From Myxococcales bacterium (GTDB lineage Bacteria > Myxococcota_A > Polyangia > Nannocystales > Nannocystaceae): DNA of 64,000 bases. Position 1 is the first letter of the stretch; the number at the start of each line of letters is the position of its first letter. The stretch spans positions 62,001 to 126,000 of the forward strand of contig JACKDW010000012.1 in the NCBI GenBank assembly GCA_020633295.1. Direction: 5' to 3'. Positions 10,979 through 19,835 of the stretch are shown here, piece after piece. The notes beneath the pieces were generated by a model. It did no database searches and was not told where the DNA came from. It saw nothing but the letters and a program-made list of their open reading frames with translations. The position numbers and the translations under genes were made by a program.

Positions 10979-12175
10979 CTACATCGTGTCGGTGTCAGTG
11001 TCGGTGTCAGCGCCCGTGCTTGTCCCCGTGTCCGTGTCCGTGTCCGTGGAGGTGTTGGTGGTCGACGACGAGCTCGAGCTCCCCGTCTCCGCCTGCGTCG
11101 TCGCGTCCGAGCTCGAGCTCCCCGTCGTGACGGGCGAGCTCGTCGCGTCGGTCGCGGCGTCCGTGTCGGTCGCGCCGGTCTCGGTCGTCGAGCCGTCGGT
11201 GCCCGCCGAGTCCGAGTCCGAGTCCGTCCCGCCCTGGTCGGGCTCCCACGTCGCGCGCGCCGCGGTGAAGTTCATGTAGAACCACACGCCGAGCGTCGGC
11301 TCGCCGTTGATCGCGTGCTCGTCGACGTCCGAGATCATCACGCCCTGGGGCGTGCAGCCGCCGCCGCCGGCGATCAGCGCCCAGAGGGTGGTCGGCGTGT
11401 CGCCGAACTCGAAGCTCAGCCCCTCGGCCACGCCCTGGGGGATGAAGCCCCAGAGCACGCCGTCGACGAGGCCGATCGGCGCGGAGAACGGCTCGGGGCG
11501 CACCGCGAGCTGCCCGTCCTGCAGCAGCACGTCGACGCCGCCGATCGAGATCGGCAGCACGAACGACGTCGGCGCCGTCGCGAAGCACGGCGCGTCCGGG
11601 TCGTTGAGCAGCTCGAGGTTCGCCGGGCTGATCGTCGTCGCGTCGAGCTCGCGACACGAGCCCGACGGTCGCAGCTCCGCCTCGAGCAGCTCCGGGTTGC
11701 CCTTCGGCGAGCAGCTCGCCGGCACCCCGCCGTCGCAGCTCGCCGAGTACACACGGAGGAGCTGCGAGCCGAGCGCGGTCGAGTAGTCGTCGAACGCCAA
11801 GATGGCGCTGTTGGCCTCGTCGTCGACCGTGTCGACGAGGATCGACGTGTTCAGCGTCTCCGTCGCGTCGGCGCACGGCCCGAACGCGTCGAGGTACACG
11901 TGCGGGTCGATCAGCGCGAGCGAGTCGATCCGGTACGCGCGCGGATCGGACTCGGGGCCCGTCGGCCCGGTGTCCGTCGATCCCTGCGTCCCGTCGCCGA
12001 TGGTCTCGAGCGCCACCTGCGTCGACGTCGTGCAGACCTCGCCGTCGCGGCACGTCTGCGCGAAGAAGTCGCCGCGAAAGCAGCCCGTGGCCATCAGCGT
12101 GAGGCCCCCCAGCGCGCCTGTCACCAGCGCGCCGCGAGCTCGTTCGCGCGCGCGCCTGACTGTCTCCTCGACCAT
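10979..12175 (-). CDS. secreted lipoprotein with Ser/Thr/Asp-rich tail
   Basis: About 398 residues from the ATG at 12175. A basic N-terminus and hydrophobic stretch end in a lipobox-like MATGC. The middle part (about residues 60-305) looks folded, with several Cys residues and GGGGCTPQGVMISDVDE, a motif also echoed (CGITPQGVAKVDDED) in the lipoprotein at 59133-60680. The last 90 residues are low-complexity Thr/Asp/Ser. The Ser/Thr kinase gene follows after 23 bp on the same strand, so the two are probably cotranscribed; a surface lipoprotein paired with a receptor-like kinase is plausible but unproven. Function unknown. Confidence 0.75.
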   Translation of the reverse strand: MVEETVRRARERARGALVTGALGGLTLMATGCFRGDFFAQTCRDGEVCTTSTQVALETIGDGTQGSTDTGPTGPESDPRAYRIDSLALIDPHVYLDAFGPCADATETLNTSILVDTVDDEANSAILAFDDYSTALGSQLLRVYSASCDGGVPASCSPKGNPELLEAELRPSGSCRELDATTISPANLELLNDPDAPCFATAPTSFVLPISIGGVDVLLQDGQLAVRPEPFSAPIGLVDGVLWGFIPQGVAEGLSFEFGDTPTTLWALIAGGGGCTPQGVMISDVDEHAINGEPTLGVWFYMNFTAARATWEPDQGGTDSDSDSAGTDGSTTETGATDTDAATDATSSPVTTGSSSSDATTQAETGSSSSSSTTNTSTDTDTDTGTSTGADTDTDTDTM

Positions 12176-12664
12176 GAGAGACCTCAGCATAACCCCTGTT
12201 CACGAGCCGCTCCACCCCGCGCGTCCGGCCCGAAAGACCGCGCGAGCTGTCGCCCCGCGCTCCGTCAGGAGGGGGCGTGAAGCCGCATGGACCCGGCGGG
12301 GCGCCGACGCGACGTCGAGCTCCCGCGTCCGCGGGCGCGCGGCGACGAGGCTGGGGAGGCGAGCGCGCGACGTCCCGTGACCGCCAGCGCCTCCCGCGGA
12401 GCGGCTGAGCCGCAGACCGAGGCGCGGCGCTCGCCCGCGACGCGCTCGTTATCGTTCGACGTCCGCGTGCGGTCGCGCGACCGCACGTCGGGTGATCGAG
12501 CGCCCGACGCTCGATGTATACCCACTCGCGCGGCGAATTTTATACATGTCTATTAAGACATGTTATCGGCGGCGCCGACGCGGGGCCGCGCTGTCGCGCG
12601 CCGGCCAGGGTCCAGCGACCCCGGCGCTCGGCCGCGGCCGCGCGCCCGTGACCCGCGCGCGCGG
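12176..12664. other. intergenic region with two long inverted repeats
   Basis: No credible gene seen. The region holds a perfect 22 bp palindrome at 12466-12487 (half-site cgtgcggtcgc) and, eight bases on, an inverted repeat with 8 bp arms (atcgagcg, cgctcgat) at 12495-12515. These are followed by AT-rich sequence and the palindrome copy at 12544-12563. It lies downstream of the kinase catalytic fragment and upstream of the lipoprotein, so it may hold a terminator, a promoter or both. Confidence 0.5.
12544..12563. repeat. 8-4-8 dispersed palindrome copy (perfect arms)
   Basis: Arms ACATGTCT and AGACATGT flank ATTA; both arms are exactly complementary. It shares 16 of 20 bases with the copy at 23385-23404 beside the recombinase gene. 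It sits in an AT-rich pocket 102 bases beyond the end of the kinase catalytic fragment. Confidence 0.6.
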
Positions 12665-13970
12665 CTAGATGCTGAGGATCGTCGTGTGCACCGAGGAGCG
12701 CCGCGCGGGCTTGAAGCGCGTGGACTTCACGGCCCTGGACACGCAGTCGCCGAGCGACGAGCCCGCCATCGTGCCGCGCGGGATCACCTGCGTGACGCGC
12801 CCGCTCGCGGCGACCTGGACCTCGACGGTGACCTTCATGCCCTTGATCCCCAGCGCGCCGCACTTGCGACGGATCCGCGACGTGGACTGCTTGATCTTGC
12901 GGCGAAACGCGGCGGGGGACAGCGACGCGGGGCGCCGCGTCGCGCTCGACGTGCGCTCGTCTTCCCCCTCCTCCTCGCCCGCGCCGTCGTCCGCGTCGGC
13001 CTCCGGGAGCGCGCCGCCGTCGGTCGTGCTGCCCGCGTGGTCGCGCACGTGATCGTCGTCGCGCGCGCCGAGGTCAGGCGTCGCGACTGGGCTCGCGATC
13101 GCGTCCGCGTCCGCCGCGAGGCTGTCGGTCGTCGGCTCCGCTGTCGCCTCCTCGGTCGTCGCCGCGCTCGCGGCGACGCGCTCGTCGGCGTGCTCCGGCG
13201 CGCCGGCGCGCGTGATCGCGAGCCCCGCGACCACGAGGAGCACCACCGCCGCGAACAGCAGCGCGAGCCAGCGCCCGCGGCCGGCTTGCGTGAGCGCGCC
13301 GACCACGGTCGTCTCGGCGTCGTCCTCCATCGCCGCCTCGATCGCCTCGCGCAGCGCGGCGGCGCTCTGGAAGCGCTCCTCGGGCTCACGCGCGATCGCC
13401 CGCATGACGATGGCCTCGATGCGCTCCGGGATCTGGGCCTCGGGCACGCGCTCCCGCGGCGGCGTCGCGTCGTCGAGCGCGCTCTGACTCAGGATCTCCA
13501 TCAGCGTCGTGCCCGAGAACGGGGTGACCCCGGTCAGCAGCTGGTACATCACGACGCCGATCGCGTAGATGTCCACACGGACATCCGCCTCCGCGCCGGC
13601 GAGCAGCTCGGGCGCGATGTACTCGGGCGTGCCGACGAGCCCGGCGGACGACATCGACGCGCTCGCGTCGCCGTCGAGCGCGTCGGAGGTGAGCTTCGCG
13701 ATGCCGAAGTCGAGCACCTTGATGAAGTCCTGATCGCGGTGACGCGTGATCCGGAAGAAGTTCTCGGGCTTGATGTCGCGGTGGATGACGCCGCGCGCGT
13801 GGGCGGCCTCGAGCGCGGACGCGACCTGCGCGACGACGTGACACACACGCTGCCACGCGAGCCGCCCCTCGCGACGCAGCGTCTCGCTCAGGTCCTCCCC
13901 GTCGAGGTACTCCATCACGAGGAACGCCTGGCCCCGCTTCGTGTAGCCGAAATCGGTGATGTCGACGACG
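12665..13970 (-). pseudogene. C-terminal part of a Ser/Thr kinase gene split by the integrated element
   Basis: Reading starts without a proper start codon in VVDITDFG and continues through the kinase C-lobe: VIHRDIKPENFF, LDFGIAKL, EYIAPELL, then a membrane helix near GRWLALLFAAVVLLVVAG, a Thr/Asp/Ala-rich linker, and an AgmX-like end. The ATP-binding lobe is missing here but present at 23830-23444 on the same strand. Fusing the two through the shared 25 bp gives a 555-residue kinase in frame. Upstream of 13970 the reading frame runs into element DNA (first possible start a TTG at 14032). On its own this fragment cannot be an active kinase. Confidence 0.88.
13946..13970. repeat. left attachment site of the integrated element (25 bp direct repeat)
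   Basis: The sequence starting gccgaaatcg and ending gtcgacgacg is identical to 23444-23468, in the same orientation. It encodes VVDITDFG of the kinase on the minus strand. Bases on the left belong to the kinase and bases on the right to the element. Confidence 0.85.
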
Positions 13971-14155
13971 ATCGCCTCTCGCGGCCGAACGCGTGCTCGC
14001 GGCGCCGCGCCCGGCCTGCGTCGCGAGAACAACCCCAGAACAGACCAAGTTCAGCCCGCGCGAGGACCCCCTCCCGGAGCGGCGGCCATCAGAACGGCGC
14101 TCGCTACCTGCTGCTCGCGGCCGCCGATCTGCGGCGTCGGGTGCTCGCGCCAGCG

Positions 14156-14187
14156 TTCGAACCCAGATTCGAACCCAGATTCGAACC
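14156..14187. repeat. 12 bp tandem repeat (ttcgaacccaga x 2.7)
   Basis: Two full units and one partial unit lie near the left end of the element. The motif resembles a tRNA T-arm, but no acceptor or anticodon stem could be drawn around it. The 13971-14415 stretch contains no gene I can support. Confidence 0.55.
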
Positions 14188-14277
14188 AACGAAGTTGGTC
14201 GCATCGGACATCTGCGTGCGGCCGCGCGCCCGGGCGCGAGGGCGCCGCTGACCGCGGCGCGCCGCCACGACGTGTTT

Positions 14278-14297
14278 ACATGTTCGTTCGGATATGT
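14278..14297. repeat. 8-4-8 dispersed palindrome copy
   Basis: Arms ACATGTTC and GGATATGT flank GTTC. It is followed by TGTTCT, as is the half-copy near 37509. It lies 119 bases before the small lipoprotein start at 14416. Confidence 0.5.
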
Positions 14298-14415
14298 TGT
14301 TCTGATCGGCTCGACCTCGCGGCGCGGCGCCTCGCCGCGCGCGGTCGCGCGCCGGGCGACCGCGCGACGCGAGCGTCCGCGGGCGCTTTGCTGCTAGCCT
14401 CCGCCGGTCCCCACC

Positions 14416-14688
14416 ATGTCACGCGCGTGCCTGCCCCTCCTCGTCGTCGCGCTAGCGACCTCCGCCTGCTCGACGACCCCGCCCTCATCCGAGTCTCGAT
14501 CGCCCGCGCGCGCGGCCTCGGGAGACGCGCCCGAAGGCGAGCCGTCAACCCAGCGAGACCCCTGCGAGCCGCTGCCCAGCGCAGGCGACCCGTGCAGCTC
14601 GGGCTTCTGCCCTGTCAACACGGACCAGTACCTGGAGTGCTCCGACGGCGAGTGGCACCTCATCACCGAGTTCCCCGAGGATGGATGA
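14416..14688 (+). CDS. small lipoprotein carried by the element
   Basis: A 90-residue protein. The hydrophobic leader ends in a lipobox-like TSAC, then a disordered Ser/Pro/Ala part, then a small Cys-containing end (DPCEPLPSAGDPCSSGFC and YLECSDGEWHLITEF) that may form a disulfide-bonded mini-domain. No known family recognised. It is the leftmost gene of the element, and its start lies 119 bases after a dispersed palindrome copy. The 14689-14944 gap after it shows nothing I can support. Confidence 0.65.
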   Translation: MSRACLPLLVVALATSACSTTPPSSESRSPARAASGDAPEGEPSTQRDPCEPLPSAGDPCSSGFCPVNTDQYLECSDGEWHLITEFPEDG

Positions 14689-14944
14689 CCCTGGGGTGTC
14701 GTGATTTGGTCGAGCTCGTCGGGCTCGCGCCAACGCTCCCAGCGCGCGCGGTCATCAAACACACGGAGGCCGAGCCCGGCGCACGCGACCGCGACGGAGC
14801 GCCCGCCTTCCGAGAGCGCGGCGGCCTGGACCGGGTGCGTCAGCGGGAGCCGCTTCGCGGAGGAGTAACCGCCCTCGGCGCGCCAGCGCAGCAGCCGTGC
14901 GCGCGAGCGCGGCGCTCGCTCTCAGGGACTCGCGAAGGCGCGGC

Positions 14945-15760
14945 TCAGCTCGTCGTCTCGCCGCCGCTCGCCGCCCGCAGGAGCCCGCGGAACACCGGGT
15001 CGAGCGCGTCGCTGCGGCGCCCCTTGTCCGGCCGCTCGAAGTCAGCGGTCGCGAGCTGCTCGAGCAGCGCGGCGACGTAGCGGGGCGTCGGGCCGTCGCG
15101 CTCGACGAGCGCGCGCTCGTCGAGCGCGGCCTTGCGCGTGACCAGCCGCTGGATGTCCGCGCGGACATCCGCGTCCTCTATCAGCCGATCGACCAGCGGC
15201 GCGAGCTCCATCGGGGGCACGCCGAGCCCGCGCTGGATCCACCGGGCCGCGAGCGCGCTGCGCAGCGCGTAGCACAGCTTCTTGAGCGAGCCGGCGGCGC
15301 CGCTGTCGGCCGGGCCCGAGAACGCGGCGTGGGCCTTGCGCGCGAGGCTGCGGTAGTGAAAGCCCGCGCCGACCGGCGAGAAGTGCTCGTGCATCGCCGG
15401 CCGCAGCGCGCCGCGCAGCTCGTGGCGCTCGAGGTAGACGATCGGCGACTGCAGCCACTCGCACAGCGGCGCGTTCGACCCGGCGAGCAGGCGCATCGCC
15501 TTGCGCAGGTCCCAGCCGCCGATGTCGAGCAGCGCGTCGATCGGCCGCTCGATGACGTCGCGCCGGTGCTCGAGGAACAGCGAGAGGTACCAGTCGCGCG
15601 GGCGCGCGTACACGAAGCGCACGTCGTAGTCGCTGTCGGGGGAGGGGAAGCCCCAGGCGCGGCTCCCTGACTCGCAGGCGTAGAGGATCACGACCTGCTC
15701 CGCGCGCTCGAGCTCGGCGAGCTCGTGGACGATCCGCGCGCGCATCTCCGGGTTGATCAT
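14945..15760 (-). CDS. RlaP/YcgL-like nucleotidyltransferase
   Basis: 271 residues with the polymerase-beta-type signature GSRAWGFPSPDSDYDVRFVY near residues 32-51: the GS helix followed by the DxD metal pair, plus the family extension ARPRDWYLSLF. This matches the COG3541/RlaP nucleotidyltransferase family, which is often found near RtcB-type RNA ligases and RNA-repair genes. No RtcB is present in the window, so the substrate here is unknown. The reading frame is intact and all active-site acids are present. It is cargo of the integrated element, facing the lipoprotein gene tail to tail. Confidence 0.8.
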   Translation of the reverse strand: MINPEMRARIVHELAELERAEQVVILYACESGSRAWGFPSPDSDYDVRFVYARPRDWYLSLFLEHRRDVIERPIDALLDIGGWDLRKAMRLLAGSNAPLCEWLQSPIVYLERHELRGALRPAMHEHFSPVGAGFHYRSLARKAHAAFSGPADSGAAGSLKKLCYALRSALAARWIQRGLGVPPMELAPLVDRLIEDADVRADIQRLVTRKAALDERALVERDGPTPRYVAALLEQLATADFERPDKGRRSDALDPVFRGLLRAASGGETTS

Positions 15761-15796
15761 GGATCGAGTATAGCGCGAGCTCGCGGCGGCGCGTCG

Positions 15797-16060
15797 CTAC
15801 CGCGGCGCCTCGGCGCAGGGCTGCAGGTACTCATCGAAGCGAACGCAGAGCGGCGTGGTCTCGAGGATGTACACGCGCGACTCCTCGAAGACGAGCGTGT
15901 GGCCGCCGTCGTAGGGCAGGAAGTGCGCCTGCACGAAGGTGAGGACTTGACCTGTCTGAAAGGGCTGATTGCGCTCGTCGACGAAGTCCTGGACGACCAC
16001 GTAGCGAGCGCCGCGCTTCAGGTCATGGATCCGGAGGCCTCGCTCCGCGCGCTTCGTCAT
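15797..16060 (-). CDS. short conserved-looking protein (possible DUF3601-like)
   Basis: 87 residues from the ATG at 16060. The sequence is not low-complexity and has a compact alpha/beta look: LKRGARYVVVQDFVDERN, then FQTGQVLTFVQAHFLPYDGG, then a C-terminal RFDEYLQPC. The pattern 'basic start, YVV-x-DF, TGQ-LTF, FLPYDGG' reminds me of DUF3601 proteins, but I am not certain. No signal peptide or membrane segment. It lies 36 bp upstream of the nucleotidyltransferase on the same strand, so the two may be cotranscribed. Function unknown. Confidence 0.6.
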   Translation of the reverse strand: MTKRAERGLRIHDLKRGARYVVVQDFVDERNQPFQTGQVLTFVQAHFLPYDGGHTLVFEESRVYILETTPLCVRFDEYLQPCAEAPR

Positions 16061-16227
16061 GCACCCGGTGTAGCGCTTCCGCCTCGCGTCCGCCAGCGAG
16101 ACGCGCGCCGCGGTCGACCAGCGCGGGGGCGCGGACCGACGGAGGACGCGACGCGTCGCGTCCCCGCGCGGTGAACCTCGCGGGCGAGGGCGCGCGTCGC
16201 CCGTGCGTCCCGCGCGTCGCGGCGTGA

Positions 16228-16992
16228 TCAGAGCATCTGACCGCCGGAGGCCTCGATCCGCTGACCGGTGATCCAGCGGGACTCCGGAGCCAGGAGCATC
16301 GCCACTGCGGGCCCGATGTCGTCGGGCACGCCGACGCGACCGAGCGCGGTGGTGCTGGCGACGAACTTGTTGAGCTCCGGGTTGTCGCGGACCGCCCCGC
16401 CGCCGAAGTCGGTCTCGATCGCGCCCGGCGCGAGCGCGTTGACGGTGATGCCGCGACCGCCGAGCTCCTTGGCCTGGTAGCGCGTCAGCACCTCCACGGC
16501 GCCCTTGAGCGCCGCGTACGCGGAGTAGCCCGGGATGGTGAAGCGCGCGAGCCCGCTCGAGATGTTGAGGATCCGGCCGCCGTCGCGCATCAGGCCCACG
16601 ACGCGCTGCGTCAGCAGGAACGGCCCGACGAAGTGCACGTCGACGAGGCCGCGCAGCTGCTCCGGCGTCGTCTCGACGAAGGGCGCGTGCACGCCGTGAC
16701 CCGCGTTGTTGACGAGGAAGTCGAGTTTGCCGTCGCCTAGCTCGAGCAGCGCGCCGCGCAGGCGGTCCGCGAACGCGCCGAACGACGCGACGTCGCCGAC
16801 GTCGAGCTGCAGCGCCGCCGCGCCGCGTCCACGCTCGCGCGCGTACGCGACGACCGCCTGCGCGCTCTCGGCGCGCTCGCGGTACGTGACGATGACGTCG
16901 ACGCCGCGGTCGATGAGGCTCGTCGCCATGTTGTGACCCAACCCCCGGCTGCCGCCGGTGATCAGCGCGATTCGTTGTGCTTGCTCGGTCAT
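16228..16992 (-). CDS. SDR-family NAD(P)-dependent oxidoreductase
   Basis: 254 residues, the usual length of a classical short-chain dehydrogenase. The cofactor motif GGSRGLG is at residues 13-19, NNAG at about 93-96, the catalytic Ser in ISSG, the YSAYAALK motif (Tyr-x-x-x-Lys), and PGAIETDF after it. The ATG at 16992 is placed directly before the first beta strand (RIALITGG). It diverges from a LysR regulator 85 bp away, the usual arrangement for a regulated oxidoreductase. The substrate cannot be predicted; 3-oxoacyl reductase-like or sugar/aldehyde reductases are all possible. Confidence 0.9.
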   Translation of the reverse strand: MTEQAQRIALITGGSRGLGHNMATSLIDRGVDVIVTYRERAESAQAVVAYARERGRGAAALQLDVGDVASFGAFADRLRGALLELGDGKLDFLVNNAGHGVHAPFVETTPEQLRGLVDVHFVGPFLLTQRVVGLMRDGGRILNISSGLARFTIPGYSAYAALKGAVEVLTRYQAKELGGRGITVNALAPGAIETDFGGGAVRDNPELNKFVASTTALGRVGVPDDIGPAVAMLLAPESRWITGQRIEASGGQML

Positions 16993-17077
16993 GGCCTCCT
17001 GTGTAGCCAACGCGCGCCCGGATCGGTAGCCGTCGTCGATCGGACGCACTGTTGCAGAAAGTGAGACAATATGGCGC
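16993..17077. promoter_or_regulatory. divergent promoter region between SDR and LysR genes
   Basis: This 85 bp space must hold promoters for both genes. An AT-richer stretch, ctgttgcagaaagtgagaca, near 17050-17069 is the best candidate for a LysR-type site. I could not define a clear T-N11-A pair or -10/-35 boxes. Confidence 0.4.
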
Positions 17078-17968
17078 GTGGACACCGACGCGCTGCGGAT
17101 CTTCCTGAAGGTCGCCGAGCTGCAGAGTTTGACCGCTACGGGCCAGCAGCTGGGGATCCCCAAGTCCCGCGTGTCGAGACAGCTGCGCGCCCTCGAGCAG
17201 CAGCTGGGCGCCCGGTTGTTTCACCGATCGACTCGAGTCGTGCGGCTCACTGCGGACGGCGAGGCCCTGCTGCCGCGGGCGACCCGGCTCGTGCGCGAGG
17301 CCGACGAGATCGGGGCGCTGTTCCGCAGCGGGCGGCGGCTGCGAGGGCGCGTCCGCGTCGATCTGCCCGTGAACCTGGCCCGGAGGCTCGTGCTGCCCGC
17401 GCTCCCTGATCTCCTGGCGCGGCACCCGGAGCTCGAGCTGTTCGTGAGCACGACGGACCGGATCGTCGACGTCGTGCGCGAGGGCTTCGACTGCGTCGTC
17501 CGGGTCGGCGCGCCCGAGGACTCGGAGCTCGTGCATCGCAGGCTCGGCGAGCTGCCGATGATCAACTGCGTCTCGAAGGAGTACGCGGAGCGCCACGGCG
17601 TCCCGCAGTCGCTCGAGGAGCTCGATCGTCACCGCGTCGTCCACTACTCGTCGCGGCTCGGCACCGACACGCCGACCTTCGAATGGGTCGAGGGAGGCAA
17701 GACGCGCCATCGCCCGATGGCGGCGTCGGTCACCGTGAACAACACGGACGCCTACGCCGCGGCGTGCCTCGCCGGGCTCGGGATCGTCCAGATCCCGCTG
17801 GTCGGGCAGCAGGCGCACCTGGCGAGCGGGGTCCTCGTCGAGGTGCTCCCGGAGCGCCGCTGCGCGCCGATGCCCGTGTCGATCCTGCACACCCACGGGC
17901 GCCGCGCCCCGGCGCGAGTACGGGTGGTGCTCAACTGGATCGCGCACGCGCTCCGCGAGCTCGACTGA
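17078..17968 (+). CDS. LysR-family transcriptional regulator
   Basis: 296 residues from a GTG start. The N-terminal winged helix-turn-helix is clear: LRIFLKVAELQSLTATGQQL, then IPKSRVSRQLRALEQQLGA and LFHRSTRVVRLT. The effector-binding domain follows (LRGRVRVDLPVNLARRLVLP onward). This is the usual length and layout for the AaeR/DsdC-type subgroup with a short linker. Divergent to the SDR gene, so it probably controls that gene and itself. It is cargo of the integrated element. Confidence 0.92.
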   Translation: MDTDALRIFLKVAELQSLTATGQQLGIPKSRVSRQLRALEQQLGARLFHRSTRVVRLTADGEALLPRATRLVREADEIGALFRSGRRLRGRVRVDLPVNLARRLVLPALPDLLARHPELELFVSTTDRIVDVVREGFDCVVRVGAPEDSELVHRRLGELPMINCVSKEYAERHGVPQSLEELDRHRVVHYSSRLGTDTPTFEWVEGGKTRHRPMAASVTVNNTDAYAAACLAGLGIVQIPLVGQQAHLASGVLVEVLPERRCAPMPVSILHTHGRRAPARVRVVLNWIAHALRELD

Positions 17969-18090
17969 GCTCGAGCTTCGGCCGCGCTCGTCCTCGCGGC
18001 CGAAGCTCCGATGAAGATCCGCTGACGATCCAATGAAGACAGACGAGGATCAGGCGGAGCTCAGGCGAAGGTCAGACGAAGACCAGCTGC

Positions 18091-19092
18091 TCACGAAGGC
18101 GGCGCGCGTCGGCGCGAGCGCTCGGCCCGGAGCTTCGCGCGCGCCGCCTTCGCCACGGTCGTCACGACGACGGCCTCGCTCGAGAGCGCGCGACGCCGAT
18201 CGTGGCAGAAGTCCATGAGCGGCTTCTTCCACCGGCCGGCTCCTTCTAGGTGACAGCCGATGTTAAAGAACACGGGCTCGGCGCGTGACGCCGCGAGCTC
18301 GAGCAGCGCGTCGAAGGTCTTGGCCATGTAGCCCGCGCTCGCGTAGTCGGAGATTCCGCCGTTGCCAGGCATCTCGAGGATGCTCGCGTCCCGCGAGCGG
18401 ACGACGTAGGGCTGCGTCATCGGGGTGATCGCGCGCCCCGCCGTCGCGCGGAGGCTCAGCGTGTTGGCTCGCTCGCCGCTCGCGATCTCCTTGTCGCCCC
18501 AGAGATCCACGAGGTAGCCGGCGATCTCGTTGCGCGCGCCCGTGGTGTCGCGGAGGTTCCCGCGTCGCCCCGCTCGGAACCCGCGGGAGATGACCTCGGG
18601 GGGGAAGGCCGAGCAGTCATACGTGAAGCCCAGGGCCATGAGCGCCTCGTACACGCTGTCGCTGGTCATGGCGCCGCCGCAGCGGAAGCCGTGGACGGTG
18701 GCGCCGAGCCGCGTCTGGAGGAGCCGACGCGCGCACGCGAGGATCGTCGCGACATCCGCTCCGTAGGCGCCGAGCGGGACGCCGTGGCCCGTGCCGTCGC
18801 GGTTCCAGTCGGGCGCGGGCCGGAAGCGGAGGCCCGCGAAGTCGATCAGCTCGCGCCAGCAGTGCACGTGCAGGCCGATCTCGTCGCCCTTCGGGATCAG
18901 GCCGCGTAGGACCGGCGCCGGATCGGCGCCTCGCCGCGCGCCGAGCCAATAGGTCGGGCAGATGTAGTGAGTGAACGGGACGCGGGCGCCGAGACTCGCT
19001 TGAATCGCGGCGCGCGTCGCCTGCAGATCGTGGACGTCGCGGAGGTGCTCACCCTCCCAATCGACGGTGATGGAAACAAACAGCGTGGCCAT
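18091..19092 (-). CDS. polysaccharide deacetylase-like protein
   Basis: 333 residues. The opening SITVDWEGEHLRDV, the metal-site-like IGLHVHCW and the later GFRCGGAMTSDSVYEALM follow the order of a NodB/polysaccharide-deacetylase fold (acidic motif, H-x-H, then Arg-containing motif). There is no signal peptide, so it is probably cytoplasmic, and the canonical TFDDG is replaced by TVDWE, as in the DUF2334/deacetylase-like branch. The substrate is unknown. In the 121 bp between the LysR stop and this gene are imperfect gatgaag/gacgaag repeats but no gene. Confidence 0.7.
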   Translation of the reverse strand: MATLFVSITVDWEGEHLRDVHDLQATRAAIQASLGARVPFTHYICPTYWLGARRGADPAPVLRGLIPKGDEIGLHVHCWRELIDFAGLRFRPAPDWNRDGTGHGVPLGAYGADVATILACARRLLQTRLGATVHGFRCGGAMTSDSVYEALMALGFTYDCSAFPPEVISRGFRAGRRGNLRDTTGARNEIAGYLVDLWGDKEIASGERANTLSLRATAGRAITPMTQPYVVRSRDASILEMPGNGGISDYASAGYMAKTFDALLELAASRAEPVFFNIGCHLEGAGRWKKPLMDFCHDRRRALSSEAVVVTTVAKAARAKLRAERSRRRAPPS

Positions 19093-19835
19093 GACGGCCC
19101 TCCAAAACGGGAACGGGGACGTACGGGATCACGACGCCGAGCCGTCGACCGCGGGGGTCGACGACGCGACGCCGAATGAACGGGGCGCAGGAGAGCGCCG
19201 CCGGTCGATCGACGCGCGTCGCCGCGCGCCTCGACGCCCACGCAGGGAGGCGACGAGGATCGCGGCGCTAGCGAGCGCGACGCGTGGCGGCGCTCAAGCG
19301 GCGACTATGTCGGGCCCCTCGGACGCGAAGAAGCGCGAGGTGTCCACGCTCGCCCGCCGGGGCGATGATGTCAGCCGCTGATGCATTGCGCCAAACGGGC
19401 CCCATTGACCCGAAGCGATGATGGTGTACGCCGGAGGCGGCGCGCGGTCAAGCGCGACCGCGTCGTCCATTCATACATGTCCGTTCGTTCATGATACCGA
19501 TGACCGCGCGCGCCGGCTCGCGGCGGGCGCGTCGCGCTCGCGCGCGCGGCGACGACCGAGAGGCCGCGCGCGCGGTGCATGACGTCGAGCGCGCGCCGGC
19601 TCGTGGCGACACCGCTGCAGGGCCCGGCTTCAGGCGCACGCCGCTGGGCTACGGCCGGCGCGGCCGACTGTACGAGCTGCAGGTACTCGGCGAGCGAGCG
19701 CGCGAACGGGGTCGACTGGTGCGGCAGGGGGACGCTGGGCAAGGGGTCCTTTCATCATGGGGACGAGCTCCGACGGGTCAAGGCGCGCCCCGGAGCACGT
19801 CGGTCTCGGGAATGGCCCCAGTGACGCCGCGCGCT
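19093..19835. other. 743 bp stretch without a supported gene
   Basis: Open frames here lack proper starts. One minus-strand frame (19742-19371) opens with a plausible Pro/His/Ser-containing segment but begins only at TTG with an upstream stop, and degenerates into Arg/Ala runs. One dispersed palindrome copy lies at 19475-19494. It may be a degraded gene or spacer within the element. Confidence 0.4.
19475..19494. repeat. 8-4-8 dispersed palindrome copy
   Basis: Arms ACATGTCC and GTTCATGA flank GTTC. The left arm fits the consensus exactly and the right arm at five of eight bases. Confidence 0.45.

Noticed and set aside
14156..14187. Possible tRNA gene, because of gttcgaacccaga repeats resembling a T-arm.
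   Set aside because: No acceptor stem, D-arm or anticodon arm can be drawn on either strand around it; it is a short 12 bp tandem repeat.
14033..14415. Extension of the kinase catalytic fragment to a TTG at 14032.
   Set aside because: The extra residues are element DNA unlike any kinase; the real upstream part of the gene is at 23830-23444.
19371..19742. Small minus-strand gene in the element (123 codons).
   Set aside because: It can start only at TTG, has an in-frame stop just upstream, and degenerates into Arg/Ala runs; it is probably a non-coding frame of GC-rich DNA.
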